This document shows, in pieces, positions 7,189-14,631 of a stretch of 18,363 nt of DNA. The stretch comes from Chloroflexota bacterium (GTDB lineage Bacteria > Chloroflexota > Anaerolineae > Fen-1058): NCBI GenBank assembly GCA_016219235.1, contig JACRBO010000263.1, positions 1 through 18,363 on the forward strand, written 5' to 3'. Position numbers and translations under genes: made by a program. The first letter of the stretch is position 1; each line of letters opens with the position of its first letter. A model generated the notes under the pieces. That model did not search any database, was not told the origin of the DNA, and worked only from the letters and a program-made list of their open reading frames with translations.

Positions 7189-8835
7189 TTAACTCGCGGG
7201 TCGCAACCACACGGTGAACGTGGTGCCTTGCTCCGGTGCACTCTCCACCGTGATCTGCCCGCCCAGTCGTTCGACGATGTCGTGACAGATCGCCAGCCCC
7301 AGCCCGGTGCCGGCTGCGCCCGACGTGCGACCGACTTCACCGCGATAGAAACGCTCGAACAGGTGCGGCAGGTCTTCCGCCGAAATCCCGCGGCCGTTGT
7401 CGCGCACCGTAAACGTCAACCACTCGCCATCATCGCGTTGACTCAGGGCCACTACCACGCTGACCGCGCCATCTCGCGGCGTGTAATTGATGGCATTCGC
7501 GAGCAGGTTGGTCGCGACCTGGCTCAACAATTGATCGTCGCCGAACGCCAGGCGCGCCTCGGTCTCGCGCGCATAGGTCAGCGTCAAACCGCTGGCCGCA
7601 GCCAGCGTTGCCCGATCGGCGACCAGCTCCTCCAGCATGGCCTGCACATCGATCGGTTCCAGATGGAGCGGCACTGCCTGCAAATCAAGGCGGGCCAGAT
7701 TGAGCATATCTTCGATCAGGTTTTGCAGCCGGTTAGCCTCGCGCTGCAACACTTTCACGTACTGCTCGCGCTTCTCCGGCTTGCCAACCTCCAGCAATTC
7801 CAGATACAGTTTGATGCTGGTCAACGGCGAACGGAGTTCATGATTCACATTCGAAACAAACTGATCTTTCAAGCGATCGAGTTCCTGCAGGCGCTGATTG
7901 GCTTCGGTGAGTTCGCGCGTCCGATCGGCCACCCGGGTCTCCAGTTCATCGAACAAGGCTGCACGATGGAGTGCGCTGGCAGCAATATCGCCGATCGCAC
8001 CGAGCACGCGCACCTCGCTGCCGGTCACGGGCGTGGTCCGCCCGATCCACAGAGCACCCAGCGTGTGATTCTGGACCATCAACGGCACGCAGGCTAACGC
8101 CGAGATCGAACCGAGCGGCTGCGGCCAGACCCATGTTGAATCATGCCCGGCAGCGTTGGTCAGATAAGGCTCGCCGGTCGCCATCACCTGCCCGACGATG
8201 CCCGCACCCGCCGGTAGCCGTTGACCGATCCGATCGGACGTGATCACGCCGCTGCACATTTCGACGATCGCTTCACTTGTGACCGGATCACGCCGCAGCA
8301 CAGCAGCACCGTCAACTTTCAAGAGCGCGCTCACCTGCTCCATCACAACTGGCAGCATTTCGGCGCGGGTCATGGCTGTCCGCAGAGCAGCGCTCATACT
8401 GGCAATAGCTTCCAATTCACGCTCGCGTTGCTGGCGTTCCGCACGCTCAGCGGCGTTCCGCAGGGCGCGCCGTGTGATCGGTACCACGCGCGTCAACCGT
8501 TGTTTGAGCACGTAATCCGTTGCGCCGTGCTTCAGGCTCTCAATCGCCGCTTCTTCGCCCAGAGTGCCCGAGACAAAAATGAACGGCACTTCCGGCCGGA
8601 TCTCGCGCGCCAGGGCCAGCGCGCTCAGGCCGTCAAAACTGGGCAGCGACTTGTCCGACAGGATCAGATCGAAGCCGCCGCGTTCAAGCGCGGCCACAAA
8701 GGCGTCGCGCGTTTCGACCCATGTGATGTCGCAGGCGATGCCGTCTTCGGCCAGCGTCACTTGCACCAGGTCCACGTCGTTTGGCTCGTCTTCCAAATAC
8801 AATACCCGCAAGCGTGTTTCACTGTCAGTCATCAT
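7189..8835 (-). CDS. Hybrid sensor histidine kinase, REC-GAF-HisKA-HATPase
   Basis: A 548-residue soluble signalling protein with no membrane segment. An N-terminal receiver (about 10-125) has its acidic pocket EDE at 15-17, phospho-acceptor D61 in LSDKSLPSFDG and K111. A GAF sensor domain (about 145-290), a coiled coil (DELETRVADRTRELTEANQR), a HisKA domain with H332 in NHELRSPLTSIK, and an HATPase domain with N-box ATNLLANAINYT (442-452), DNGRGIS (479-485) and GTGLGLA (509-515) follow. All kinase residues are intact. The receiver at the N-terminus suggests that input comes from another kinase, plausibly the PAS-PAS kinase of the same cluster. It follows the response-regulator gene by 31 bp. 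A second ATG 3 nt later (8832) is better placed relative to AAGGTG and may be the true start. Confidence 0.92.
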   Translation of the reverse strand: MMTDSETRLRVLYLEDEPNDVDLVQVTLAEDGIACDITWVETRDAFVAALERGGFDLILSDKSLPSFDGLSALALAREIRPEVPFIFVSGTLGEEAAIESLKHGATDYVLKQRLTRVVPITRRALRNAAERAERQQRERELEAIASMSAALRTAMTRAEMLPVVMEQVSALLKVDGAAVLRRDPVTSEAIVEMCSGVITSDRIGQRLPAGAGIVGQVMATGEPYLTNAAGHDSTWVWPQPLGSISALACVPLMVQNHTLGALWIGRTTPVTGSEVRVLGAIGDIAASALHRAALFDELETRVADRTRELTEANQRLQELDRLKDQFVSNVNHELRSPLTSIKLYLELLEVGKPEKREQYVKVLQREANRLQNLIEDMLNLARLDLQAVPLHLEPIDVQAMLEELVADRATLAAASGLTLTYARETEARLAFGDDQLLSQVATNLLANAINYTPRDGAVSVVVALSQRDDGEWLTFTVRDNGRGISAEDLPHLFERFYRGEVGRTSGAAGTGLGLAICHDIVERLGGQITVESAPEQGTTFTVWLRPAS

Positions 8836-8866
8836 TCACCTTGTCCTGGTACGCCCGCAGGTTGTG

Positions 8867-9313
8867 CTATCTCACGCTGCCCGGCGGCGGCTCGTTGATG
8901 ATCGCCCAGAACAGACCGATTTCTTTCACAGCATTGATCAGTTCAGAGAAGTTGACGGGCTTGACGACGAAAGCATTGACGCCCAGATGGTAACTTCTGA
9001 TCACGTCCTGCTGTTCGCGCGACGAGGTCAGGATAACGACCGGTATCATACGCAGCTGCTCATCCGATCGGATCGCGGCGAGCACCTCCAGACCGTCCAG
9101 CTTCGGCATTTTGAGATCGAGCATGACCACCGCCGGATTGCCGTTGGGCCGACTGCTAAAATGACCACGGCGCATCAGGTAATCGAGCGCCGCTTCGCCG
9201 TCTTCGACGACGATGACTTCGTTCGCCAGTTTGTGTTCTTCCAGCGCAATCAACGTGAGTTCGACATCCCGCGGATCGTCTTCGGCCAACAAGATGCGTT
9301 TCACCTCTGCCAT
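8867..9313 (-). CDS. Single-domain response regulator, Rcp1-like
   Basis: A 148-residue stand-alone receiver domain. It has the acidic pair EDD at 11-13, phospho-acceptor D66 in MLDLKMPKLDG, the switch threonine T96 in ILTSSRE and K118 in VVKPVNF. The loop between strand 2 and the phosphorylation site (DYLMRRGHFSSRPNGNPAVV) is the longer form seen in Rcp1-type regulators that partner phytochrome-like kinases. There is no output domain, so it must act by protein contact or as a phosphorelay intermediate. It starts 3 bp after the stop of the PAS-PAS kinase, with GGAG (9323-9326) inside the kinase gene, and is followed 31 bp later by the hybrid kinase. The nearest upstream partner is therefore the PAS-PAS kinase. 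Confidence 0.92.
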   Translation of the reverse strand: MAEVKRILLAEDDPRDVELTLIALEEHKLANEVIVVEDGEAALDYLMRRGHFSSRPNGNPAVVMLDLKMPKLDGLEVLAAIRSDEQLRMIPVVILTSSREQQDVIRSYHLGVNAFVVKPVNFSELINAVKEIGLFWAIINEPPPGSVR

Positions 9314-9316
9314 GAT

Positions 9317-10909
9317 CTAGCTCTCCAGATGTATGGGTAGTGAAAAGTAAAAAATTGCGCCGCTATCGATCGCGCCCTCGGCCCACGTCCGGCCATTGTG
9401 CCGGCTGATGATGCGCCACACGTTGGCCAGGCCGATGCCGGTGCCTTCGAATTCCATCGCACTATGCAGGCGCTGAAAAACACCGAATAGTTTGGCCCGG
9501 TACTTCATGTCGAAGCCCACGCCGTTATCGCGAATATAAAAGACGTGCTCGCGTTCGATCCGCTGGCAGCCGATCGTGATTTGAGCTTGCGCGCGCGGCC
9601 GCGTGTATTTCAACGCATTGGAGATCAAATTCATCCACACCAGGCGCAGCATCGATCGATCGGCATTGACACGCGGCAATGGCGCGATGGCCCAGGCAAC
9701 GGCCCGTTCCCGGATATCCGGCTCGAATTCGCCGATCACTTCTTGAACGAGCGACTGCACCTCAAATTGCGTCTTGGCTAGATCGGCGCGGCCCACGCGC
9801 GAAAAAGCCAGCAGATCGTCAATGAGGTGGCCCATCCGCGCCGCGGCGTCCGCGATGACGTTGAAGTAGCGGCGGTCCTTCTCGTCCAGCGCGGCAGTCG
9901 CGCTTTTCTGCAACAGTTCCATGTAGCCGACGATGTGACGCAGCGGCGCACGCAAGTCGTGCGAGACGGAATAGGAAAACGATTCCAACTCCTTGTTCGC
10001 GGCATCCAATTGAGCCGTGCGTTCCAGGACGCGCTGCTCCAGGCTTTCGTTCAGCCGCCGGATTTCTTCCTCGGCCCGTTTACGCTCGGTAATATCCCGC
10101 GTGGTCGTGGCCGCGCCTGTGACGCGGCCGGTGTCATCGATCAACGGCGCCACGCTCAACGATACGTCCAGGCGGCGGCCAGCCTTGGTTATGCGCACCG
10201 TTTCGAAGTGTTGCAGGCGTTCACCGCGCCGGATGCCATCCATGATCTTCGCCAGCTCGTCGATGCGCTCGGGCGGAAACAGGATCGCAATTGAGCGGCC
10301 GATCACCTCCGGCGCGGTGTAACCATACATCTGCTCCGCCGCCCGGTTCCAACTCGTGATAACGTCGTCCAAGTTCTTGCTGATAATCGCGTCGTTGGAG
10401 GACTCCACCACCGCGGCCAGCGCGGCCAGCGTCGCCTCCGCCCGCTTGCGTTCGGTGATGTCGCGCACGATGACGGTGAATAACCGCTGATTGCCTACCA
10501 CGCTCTGCGAGATGGACGCCTCGATGGGGAACTCTTCGCCGTCGGCGCGCACCGCGTTCAAGGCGCGCAGCGCGCCCATCGTGCGGGTCGTAATGCCCGT
10601 TTCGGCAAAGCGCTGGATATGTTTTTGATGTGCGGCGTGATAGCGCTTTGGAACGAAGCGATCCAGCGGCTGCCCGCTTGCCTCGGCGGCTGAACAGCGA
10701 AACATCTGCTCGGCGGCGGCATTGAACAAGACGATTCGTTGTTCGGCATCGATCGTGATGATAGCGTCCATTGCCGACGTGATGATCGCCGCCAGACGGG
10801 CTTCGCTGTCGCACAAAGTGATCTCGGCCTGGCGCCGTGCGGTATCGTCATTCACCGTCGCGTCGCCGGCCGCTTCAGGCGGCATATGAGGATTGTCCAG
10901 TGTGGCCAT
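9317..10909 (-). CDS. Soluble sensor histidine kinase, PAS-PAS-HisKA-HATPase
   Basis: A 530-residue cytoplasmic kinase. PAS domain 1 spans about 33-155 and ends in VRDITERKRAEA. PAS domain 2 (about 160-280) ends in TRDITERKRAEE, so the two domain ends are near duplicates. A coiled coil (LNESLEQRVLERTAQLDAAN) leads into HisKA with the phosphorylated H317 in SVSHDLRAPLRHI, followed by the N-box MNLISNALKYT (426-436), DNGVGFD (461-467) and GTGIGLA (489-495). The C-terminal half resembles phytochrome-type (Cph1-like) kinases, but no chromophore-binding GAF/PHY module is present, so light sensing is not supported; ligand or redox sensing by the PAS domains is possible. The start is supported by GGGAG (10917-10921) 7 nt upstream. 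It is first in a cluster with the regulator and hybrid kinase, with a candidate promoter at 10967-10994. Confidence 0.93.
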   Translation of the reverse strand: MATLDNPHMPPEAAGDATVNDDTARRQAEITLCDSEARLAAIITSAMDAIITIDAEQRIVLFNAAAEQMFRCSAAEASGQPLDRFVPKRYHAAHQKHIQRFAETGITTRTMGALRALNAVRADGEEFPIEASISQSVVGNQRLFTVIVRDITERKRAEATLAALAAVVESSNDAIISKNLDDVITSWNRAAEQMYGYTAPEVIGRSIAILFPPERIDELAKIMDGIRRGERLQHFETVRITKAGRRLDVSLSVAPLIDDTGRVTGAATTTRDITERKRAEEEIRRLNESLEQRVLERTAQLDAANKELESFSYSVSHDLRAPLRHIVGYMELLQKSATAALDEKDRRYFNVIADAAARMGHLIDDLLAFSRVGRADLAKTQFEVQSLVQEVIGEFEPDIRERAVAWAIAPLPRVNADRSMLRLVWMNLISNALKYTRPRAQAQITIGCQRIEREHVFYIRDNGVGFDMKYRAKLFGVFQRLHSAMEFEGTGIGLANVWRIISRHNGRTWAEGAIDSGAIFYFSLPIHLES

Positions 10910-10966
10910 GCTCTCGCTCCCTTAGCTTGCCGTGTGCCACGTGCGACAGAGGGGTCGCTATATTAA

Positions 10967-10994
10967 ATAATACATCCTTCTCATAAATTAACAA
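10967..10994 (-). promoter_or_regulatory. Candidate sigma-70-type promoter for the PAS-PAS kinase cluster
   Basis: On the minus strand, TTGTTA (10989-10994) is followed after 16 bp by TATTAT (10967-10972), in a notably AT-rich island within GC-rich surroundings. Transcription would begin near 10960, giving a leader of about 50 nt before the kinase ATG with its GGGAG site. Confidence 0.4.
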
Positions 10995-11071
10995 GGCCTT
11001 CTGCCAATTTGGGCCGTTGTGTCTAAATTGTCAGCATTCCCTAACGAGCGCAGGCTTTGAAGTCCAGACAT

Positions 11072-11110
11072 TTATTCCAAAGTTATCACCACTTTGTCAT
11101 GGGCCTGTCA
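11072..11110 (+). promoter_or_regulatory. Four hexamer direct repeats at 11-bp period, PhoB/PhoP-type operator
   Basis: TTATTC (11072-11077), TTATCA (11083-11088), TTGTCA (11094-11099) and CTGTCA (11105-11110) are spaced exactly 11 bp apart (hexamer plus 5). OmpR/PhoB-type winged-helix regulators, including PhoP of Bacillus, bind such direct repeats as dimers on one face of the helix. The array ends 9 bp before the candidate -35 of the regulator gene itself, which fits autoregulation. Binding by this regulator is inference. Confidence 0.55.
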
Positions 11111-11119
11111 CGCCCGCGC

Positions 11120-11149
11120 TTTACGCCGCGCCCGGTTTCGCGCTACAAT
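11120..11149 (+). promoter_or_regulatory. Candidate promoter of the OmpR-type regulator, probably leaderless
   Basis: TTTACG (11120-11125), an 18-bp spacer and TACAAT (11144-11149). The -10 ends 6 nt before the ATG at 11156, so transcription should start at or next to the start codon. No Shine-Dalgarno sequence is visible in front of this gene, consistent with a leaderless message. Confidence 0.5.
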
Positions 11150-11155
11150 CGAACC

Positions 11156-11875
11156 ATGAGCAAGATTCTGATCGTGGACGACGAGCCGCCCATCATCGAT
11201 GTGCTGGCTTATAACTTGAAGCAGTCCGGCTACGACGTCGTCATCGCCCGCGACGGCGAACAGGCCGTGGCCGCGGCCCGGCACGACAGACCAGATCTGA
11301 TCATCCTCGATCTGATGCTGCCCAGGATCGATGGTCTGGAAGTCTACCGCATCGTGCGCCGTGACAGCGACGTGCCCGTGATCATGTTGACTGCGCGGGA
11401 TGCGGAGATCGATCGCGTCGTCGGATTGGAACTGGGCGCGGATGATTACGTGGTGAAGCCGTTCAGCGTGCGCGAATTGATGGTGCGCGTGAAGAACGTA
11501 TTACGCCGATCGATCCCGCGCCCGACACTTGCCCCATTTGGGGTTGAGCCTGCTGCCCCCGGTCGAATTCGCGTGGCTGATCTCACACTCGATACAGCAC
11601 GGCATGAAGCGCACTGGGGCGACACTTTGCTCGAACTGACCGCGCTCGAATTTGCCACGCTGCACACACTGGCCCGTCACGCCGATCAGGTGTTGAGCCG
11701 TGAGCAACTGCTCGATCTGGTGTGGGGCTATGACTATCACGACGATCTGCGCGTGGTCGATGCGGTGATCAAACGACTGCGCGCCAAGTTACGCGAGGCC
11801 GCCCCCGACGTGGAAATCGTTGTCACCGTGCGCGGCGTGGGTTACAAGCTGGCCTCCCAACCGGAGAAGATATGA
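11156..11875 (+). CDS. OmpR/PhoB-family response regulator
   Basis: A 239-residue two-domain transcription factor. The receiver (1-118) has the acidic pair DDE at 8-10, phospho-acceptor D52 in IILDLMLPRIDG, T79 in MLTARD and K101 in VVKPFSVREL. The winged-helix DNA-binding domain (about 136-233) shows LTALEFATLHTLARH, VLSREQLLDLVWGYDY, the recognition-helix region VVDAVIKRLRAKL and the closing VTVRGVGYKL. The start at 11156 is preferred over an upstream in-frame ATG (11057) because the receiver begins exactly there and a -10 hexamer lies just before it. It is followed by its cognate PhoR-like kinase 165 bp downstream; the gap is filled by palindromic repeats. PhoB/PhoP/RegX-like by architecture; the signal it answers to is not known from sequence. 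Confidence 0.95.
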   Translation: MSKILIVDDEPPIIDVLAYNLKQSGYDVVIARDGEQAVAAARHDRPDLIILDLMLPRIDGLEVYRIVRRDSDVPVIMLTARDAEIDRVVGLELGADDYVVKPFSVRELMVRVKNVLRRSIPRPTLAPFGVEPAAPGRIRVADLTLDTARHEAHWGDTLLELTALEFATLHTLARHADQVLSREQLLDLVWGYDYHDDLRVVDAVIKRLRAKLREAAPDVEIVVTVRGVGYKLASQPEKI

Positions 11876-11891
11876 ACCAGATCACAGCGAA

Positions 11892-12024
11892 GCGTCCTGA
11901 GCGAAGTTCCGCATGCTTCTGGCGGAACGTAGTCGAAGGATGCGCACCTGTCGAGGAATCTAACCTGACCCGCATCCTTCGACTTCGCAGCGAAAAGCGC
12001 GCTGCTCCGCTCAGGATGCTTGAG
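11892..12024. repeat. Two palindromic repeat units between regulator and kinase genes
   Basis: Unit one starts GCGTCCTGAGCG at 11892 and ends GTCGAAGGATGCG at 11944. Unit two is in the opposite orientation, from CGCATCCTTCGAC (11971) to CTCAGGATGCTTGAG (12024). Both belong to the family inserted in glcF at 2230-2347. Their centres differ in length and sequence, while the ends are conserved. They occupy nearly all of the 165-bp gap and end 16 bp before the kinase start. Confidence 0.75.
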
Positions 12025-12040
12025 CTGTGTGATTAAAAAC

Positions 12041-13561
12041 ATGCTATCCAGTCTCCGTGCTCGCTTAGTCTTCAGTCATCTCAGCGTCATCGTGCTCGCG
12101 ATGGGCGTCGCGGGCCTGTTGCTGCTGTCCTTCCTCGAAGCGTATTTCCTGCGCTCGACAGAGGACAGCCTCATCGCGCAGGCGCATCTGACGGTGCAGG
12201 CCATCGTGCCCAGCGCGCGCGCCGCCGCACCCGACATCGTAACGCAAGCGCCGCTCAACAACGCCATTCAACAGCAAACTGCCAACAACCTCGCGCTGCA
12301 AACGAGCAACTTGAGCGTGCCCACCAACACGCTCGTCCTCAACACCCTCGATCTATCTTACTTGAGCAACGCCTCATTGCAATTGGGCGCGCAACTGACC
12401 ACGCGCATTCGCATCATCAACGCACAGGGTATCGTGCTGGTGGACAATGAAAATCGCGAAGTGGGCGCAGATGTGAAGAGCGACCCACTCATCGCACAGG
12501 CGCTACGCGGCGAGTTCTCCAGCCACATCGACACCGGCGGCGAGGCCAACCTCGCGGTCGCCGTGCCCATCGTCATCGACGATCAAAACATCGGTGTGGC
12601 TTACCTCAGCCAAAGCCTGCGCGATGTGTTGACGGTGCTGCAAGACCTGCGCGTGAGGCTGGCGCTATCAACCTTCATCGCATTGGTGTTGGCGGCCGTC
12701 GTGGGCTGGTGGTTGTCGCGCGCGATCACGCGCCCCGTGCAGCAACTCACTTCGGCGGCGGAAGCGATTGCGACGGGGCAGTTCGATCAGTCGGTGACGG
12801 TCAACTCACGTGATGAGCTGGGCCGCTTGAGCGGCACCTTCAACGACATGACCACGCGCCTGAATGCCGCGCGCCAGATGCAAGTGGACTTCGTCGCCAA
12901 CGTCTCGCACGAACTGCGCACGCCGCTCACATCGATCAAAGGTACAGTCGAGACGCTGCGCGCAGGCGCGGTGGATGATCTCACCGTGCGCGATCATTTT
13001 CTCGAAACGATCGAGACCGAAACCGATCGACTCACGCGGCTCGTCAACGATCTGCTGCTGCTCTCGCGCGCCGATTCCGCCGCGCTGAACCTGCGTCGCC
13101 AGGCACTGGACGTGGGCCGTTTGGGGCGCGCCCTGATCGATCGGTTGGCGGCACAGGCCGCGACGCGTGATCTAGTGTGTAAGATCGAAGTTGATCCAAC
13201 GACGCCGTTGGCGTGGGCGGATGCCGATCGCGTCGAACAAGTGCTGCTCAATCTGCTGGATAATGCGCTGAAGTACGCGCGGCCCCAAACGACGATCACC
13301 ATCGAGATCGCCCCCACACCCGATCGGTGGGTGCTGGCCCGTGTGCGCGATCACGGCGCGGGCATCCCCGCCACCGAATTGGCCCGTATCGGCCAGCGGT
13401 TCTATCGCGCCGACAAGGCGCGTTCGCGCGAACAGGGCGGGCATGGCCTGGGCCTCGCCATCGCGCAGAGTCTCATCCACGCGCACGGCGGCAAATTGTG
13501 GCTGGAGAGTGAAGAGGGCGTCGGCACTTCCGCTAATTTCACGCTGCCGACGAAACCATAG
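12041..13561 (+). CDS. PhoR/WalK-like membrane sensor histidine kinase
   Basis: A 506-residue kinase, cognate to the upstream OmpR-type regulator. Transmembrane segment 1 (about 12-33, VFSHLSVIVLAMGVAGLLLL) is followed by an extracytoplasmic sensor of about 170 residues. Transmembrane segment 2 (about 206-226, ALSTFIALVLAAVVGWWLS), a HAMP linker (227-279) and HisKA with H290 in NVSHELRTPLTSIKGTVETL come next. The catalytic domain has LLNLLDNALKYA (402-413), DHGAG (437-441) and GHGLGLA (467-473). The DHGAG box replaces the more common DNGxG, a tolerated variant. ATG 12041 is used; GTG 12029 and TTG 12020 lie in frame just upstream, and no clear Shine-Dalgarno sequence is present. The sensor segment resembles the Cache/PAS-like modules of PhoR-type kinases, but its ligand cannot be stated. 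Confidence 0.93.
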   Translation: MLSSLRARLVFSHLSVIVLAMGVAGLLLLSFLEAYFLRSTEDSLIAQAHLTVQAIVPSARAAAPDIVTQAPLNNAIQQQTANNLALQTSNLSVPTNTLVLNTLDLSYLSNASLQLGAQLTTRIRIINAQGIVLVDNENREVGADVKSDPLIAQALRGEFSSHIDTGGEANLAVAVPIVIDDQNIGVAYLSQSLRDVLTVLQDLRVRLALSTFIALVLAAVVGWWLSRAITRPVQQLTSAAEAIATGQFDQSVTVNSRDELGRLSGTFNDMTTRLNAARQMQVDFVANVSHELRTPLTSIKGTVETLRAGAVDDLTVRDHFLETIETETDRLTRLVNDLLLLSRADSAALNLRRQALDVGRLGRALIDRLAAQAATRDLVCKIEVDPTTPLAWADADRVEQVLLNLLDNALKYARPQTTITIEIAPTPDRWVLARVRDHGAGIPATELARIGQRFYRADKARSREQGGHGLGLAIAQSLIHAHGGKLWLESEEGVGTSANFTLPTKP

Positions 13562-13566
13562 GCGCG

Positions 13567-14430
13567 ATGAGACCACATCTCGCGGTCCTGGCCGCCCTGT
13601 TCATCGCCGGCTTCAGTTGTTCCATTCCGTGGACGCTGGCCGATCTCGCGCCGCTGCCAACCCAGACGCCCCAACCGATTACGATCGCACCCACAGCCGC
13701 CCCCGCTCAAATCGAAGCGGCATCGGTCGTCATGGCCGCGCCCGACGGGCCGCTGACGTATGGCCGCTCGTTCGAGGGGCGACCACTCAGGGCCTATCGA
13801 CTGGGCAGCGGCCCTGTAGCCCGCGCCGTCATCGGCGGCTTGCATGGCGGCTATGAGTGGAACACGACAGATTTGATGAGTCACACCCTGGAACACTTCA
13901 CCACATCACCCGAATTGATCTCGGACGAGGTGACGCTGTACGTGATTCCGCTGGCCAATCCCGACGGGACCGCCGCCGGAACCGATCGGGTGTATGGTCG
14001 CATGAACGGCAACGGCGTCGATCTCAATCGCAACTGGGGCTATCAGTGGCAGATGACGGCGACGCATGGCGCGCGACCGGTCTTTGCGGGAACCGCGCCG
14101 TTTTCGGAGCCGGAAACTCGAGCGCTGCGCGACTTTATCGAAGAGCGGCAGATCAGCGCGGCGATCTTCTATCACAGCGCCGGGGCCGTGATCTATTCCG
14201 GCGCGGGCATCACTACCTCGCAGACCGTCGAACTGGCGCAATTCATGGCGCAGCACACGGGTTATCGTTATGCGCCCGAGGGTGTGCCCGGCCAGATTAC
14301 GACCGGCGATGCCATCGATTACCTGACGACCGTCGGTGTCACCGCGATTGAGATTGAATTGACCACGCACACCGCTCTCGATTGGGAGCGTAATCTGAAG
14401 GCACTGCTGGCGTTTCTTGAATGGCGGTAG
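13567..14430 (+). CDS. Secreted M14-type zinc carboxypeptidase-like protein
   Basis: A 287-residue exported peptidase. A short hydrophobic leader (LAVLAALFIAGFSC) is followed by a Pro/Thr-rich linker (30-50), so the enzyme is probably displayed outside the membrane. Cys18 is not in a canonical lipobox. M14 landmarks are present: IGGLHGGYEWNT with zinc ligands H93 and E97, NGNGVDLNRNW (N154-R155, substrate carboxylate binding), the third zinc ligand H203 in IFYHSAG, and the catalytic glutamate in AIEIELTTH (E262 or E264). The first motif reads HxxxE rather than the textbook HxxE. Related M14 enzymes of bacteria often cut cell-wall peptides; that role is inferred here. The gene starts 5 bp after the kinase stop, so it is very likely in the regulator-kinase operon. 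Its TAG stop lies inside the palindromic element that begins at 14427. Confidence 0.85.
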   Translation: MRPHLAVLAALFIAGFSCSIPWTLADLAPLPTQTPQPITIAPTAAPAQIEAASVVMAAPDGPLTYGRSFEGRPLRAYRLGSGPVARAVIGGLHGGYEWNTTDLMSHTLEHFTTSPELISDEVTLYVIPLANPDGTAAGTDRVYGRMNGNGVDLNRNWGYQWQMTATHGARPVFAGTAPFSEPETRALRDFIEERQISAAIFYHSAGAVIYSGAGITTSQTVELAQFMAQHTGYRYAPEGVPGQITTGDAIDYLTTVGVTAIEIELTTHTALDWERNLKALLAFLEWR

Positions 14431-14527
14431 GGGCGAGGCATTCGCCACAATATCACGGCTGATTGGCCCGCCTGTATTGGCAACGATCTCGATCGACTGG
14501 TTTGTGGTGCGAATGCCTCGCCCCTAC
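14427..14527. repeat. 101-bp palindromic element (GTAGGGGCGAGGCATTCGC termini)
   Basis: Perfect 19-bp terminal inverted repeats, 14427-14445 and 14509-14527, continued imperfectly by CCACAA/TTGTGG, around a 63-nt centre with no coding capacity. It resembles a small non-autonomous (MITE-like) or palindromic dispersed element. The M14 stop codon TAG (14428-14430) is part of the left arm. CCCTACACT at the right end recurs at 15620-15628, pointing to a possible relative there. Confidence 0.75.
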
Positions 14528-14539
14528 ACTGTGGAACAT

Positions 14540-14578
14540 TTGCCCCGTAATCGTCGCCGCTTTATCACCGATTTACCA
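14540..14578 (+). promoter_or_regulatory. Possible second operator of the OmpR-type regulator, upstream of the SIMPL gene
   Basis: TTATCA (14562-14567) and TTACCA (14573-14578) are spaced 11 bp, with weaker hexamers TTGCCC (14540) and TCGTCG (14551) in the same register. The block from 14562 matches the one from 11083 at 13 of 17 positions, including TTATCACC. No convincing -10 follows, so the promoter position is open. Confidence 0.35.
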
Positions 14579-14631
14579 CATAGATCATTTATCCTGAGAG
14601 TGTAAATCATCTTCACTTCAGGAGAACGAAC

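Noticed and set aside
7106..7210. Longer N-terminus for the beta-helix protein
   Set aside because: It would overlap the hybrid kinase gene and place 35 residues before a clear signal peptide; GGAG precedes the ATG at 7105.
9317..10909. Phytochrome photoreceptor
   Set aside because: The kinase half and the Rcp1-like partner suggested it, but the sensory part is two PAS domains without a GAF-PHY module or chromophore-binding cysteine motif.
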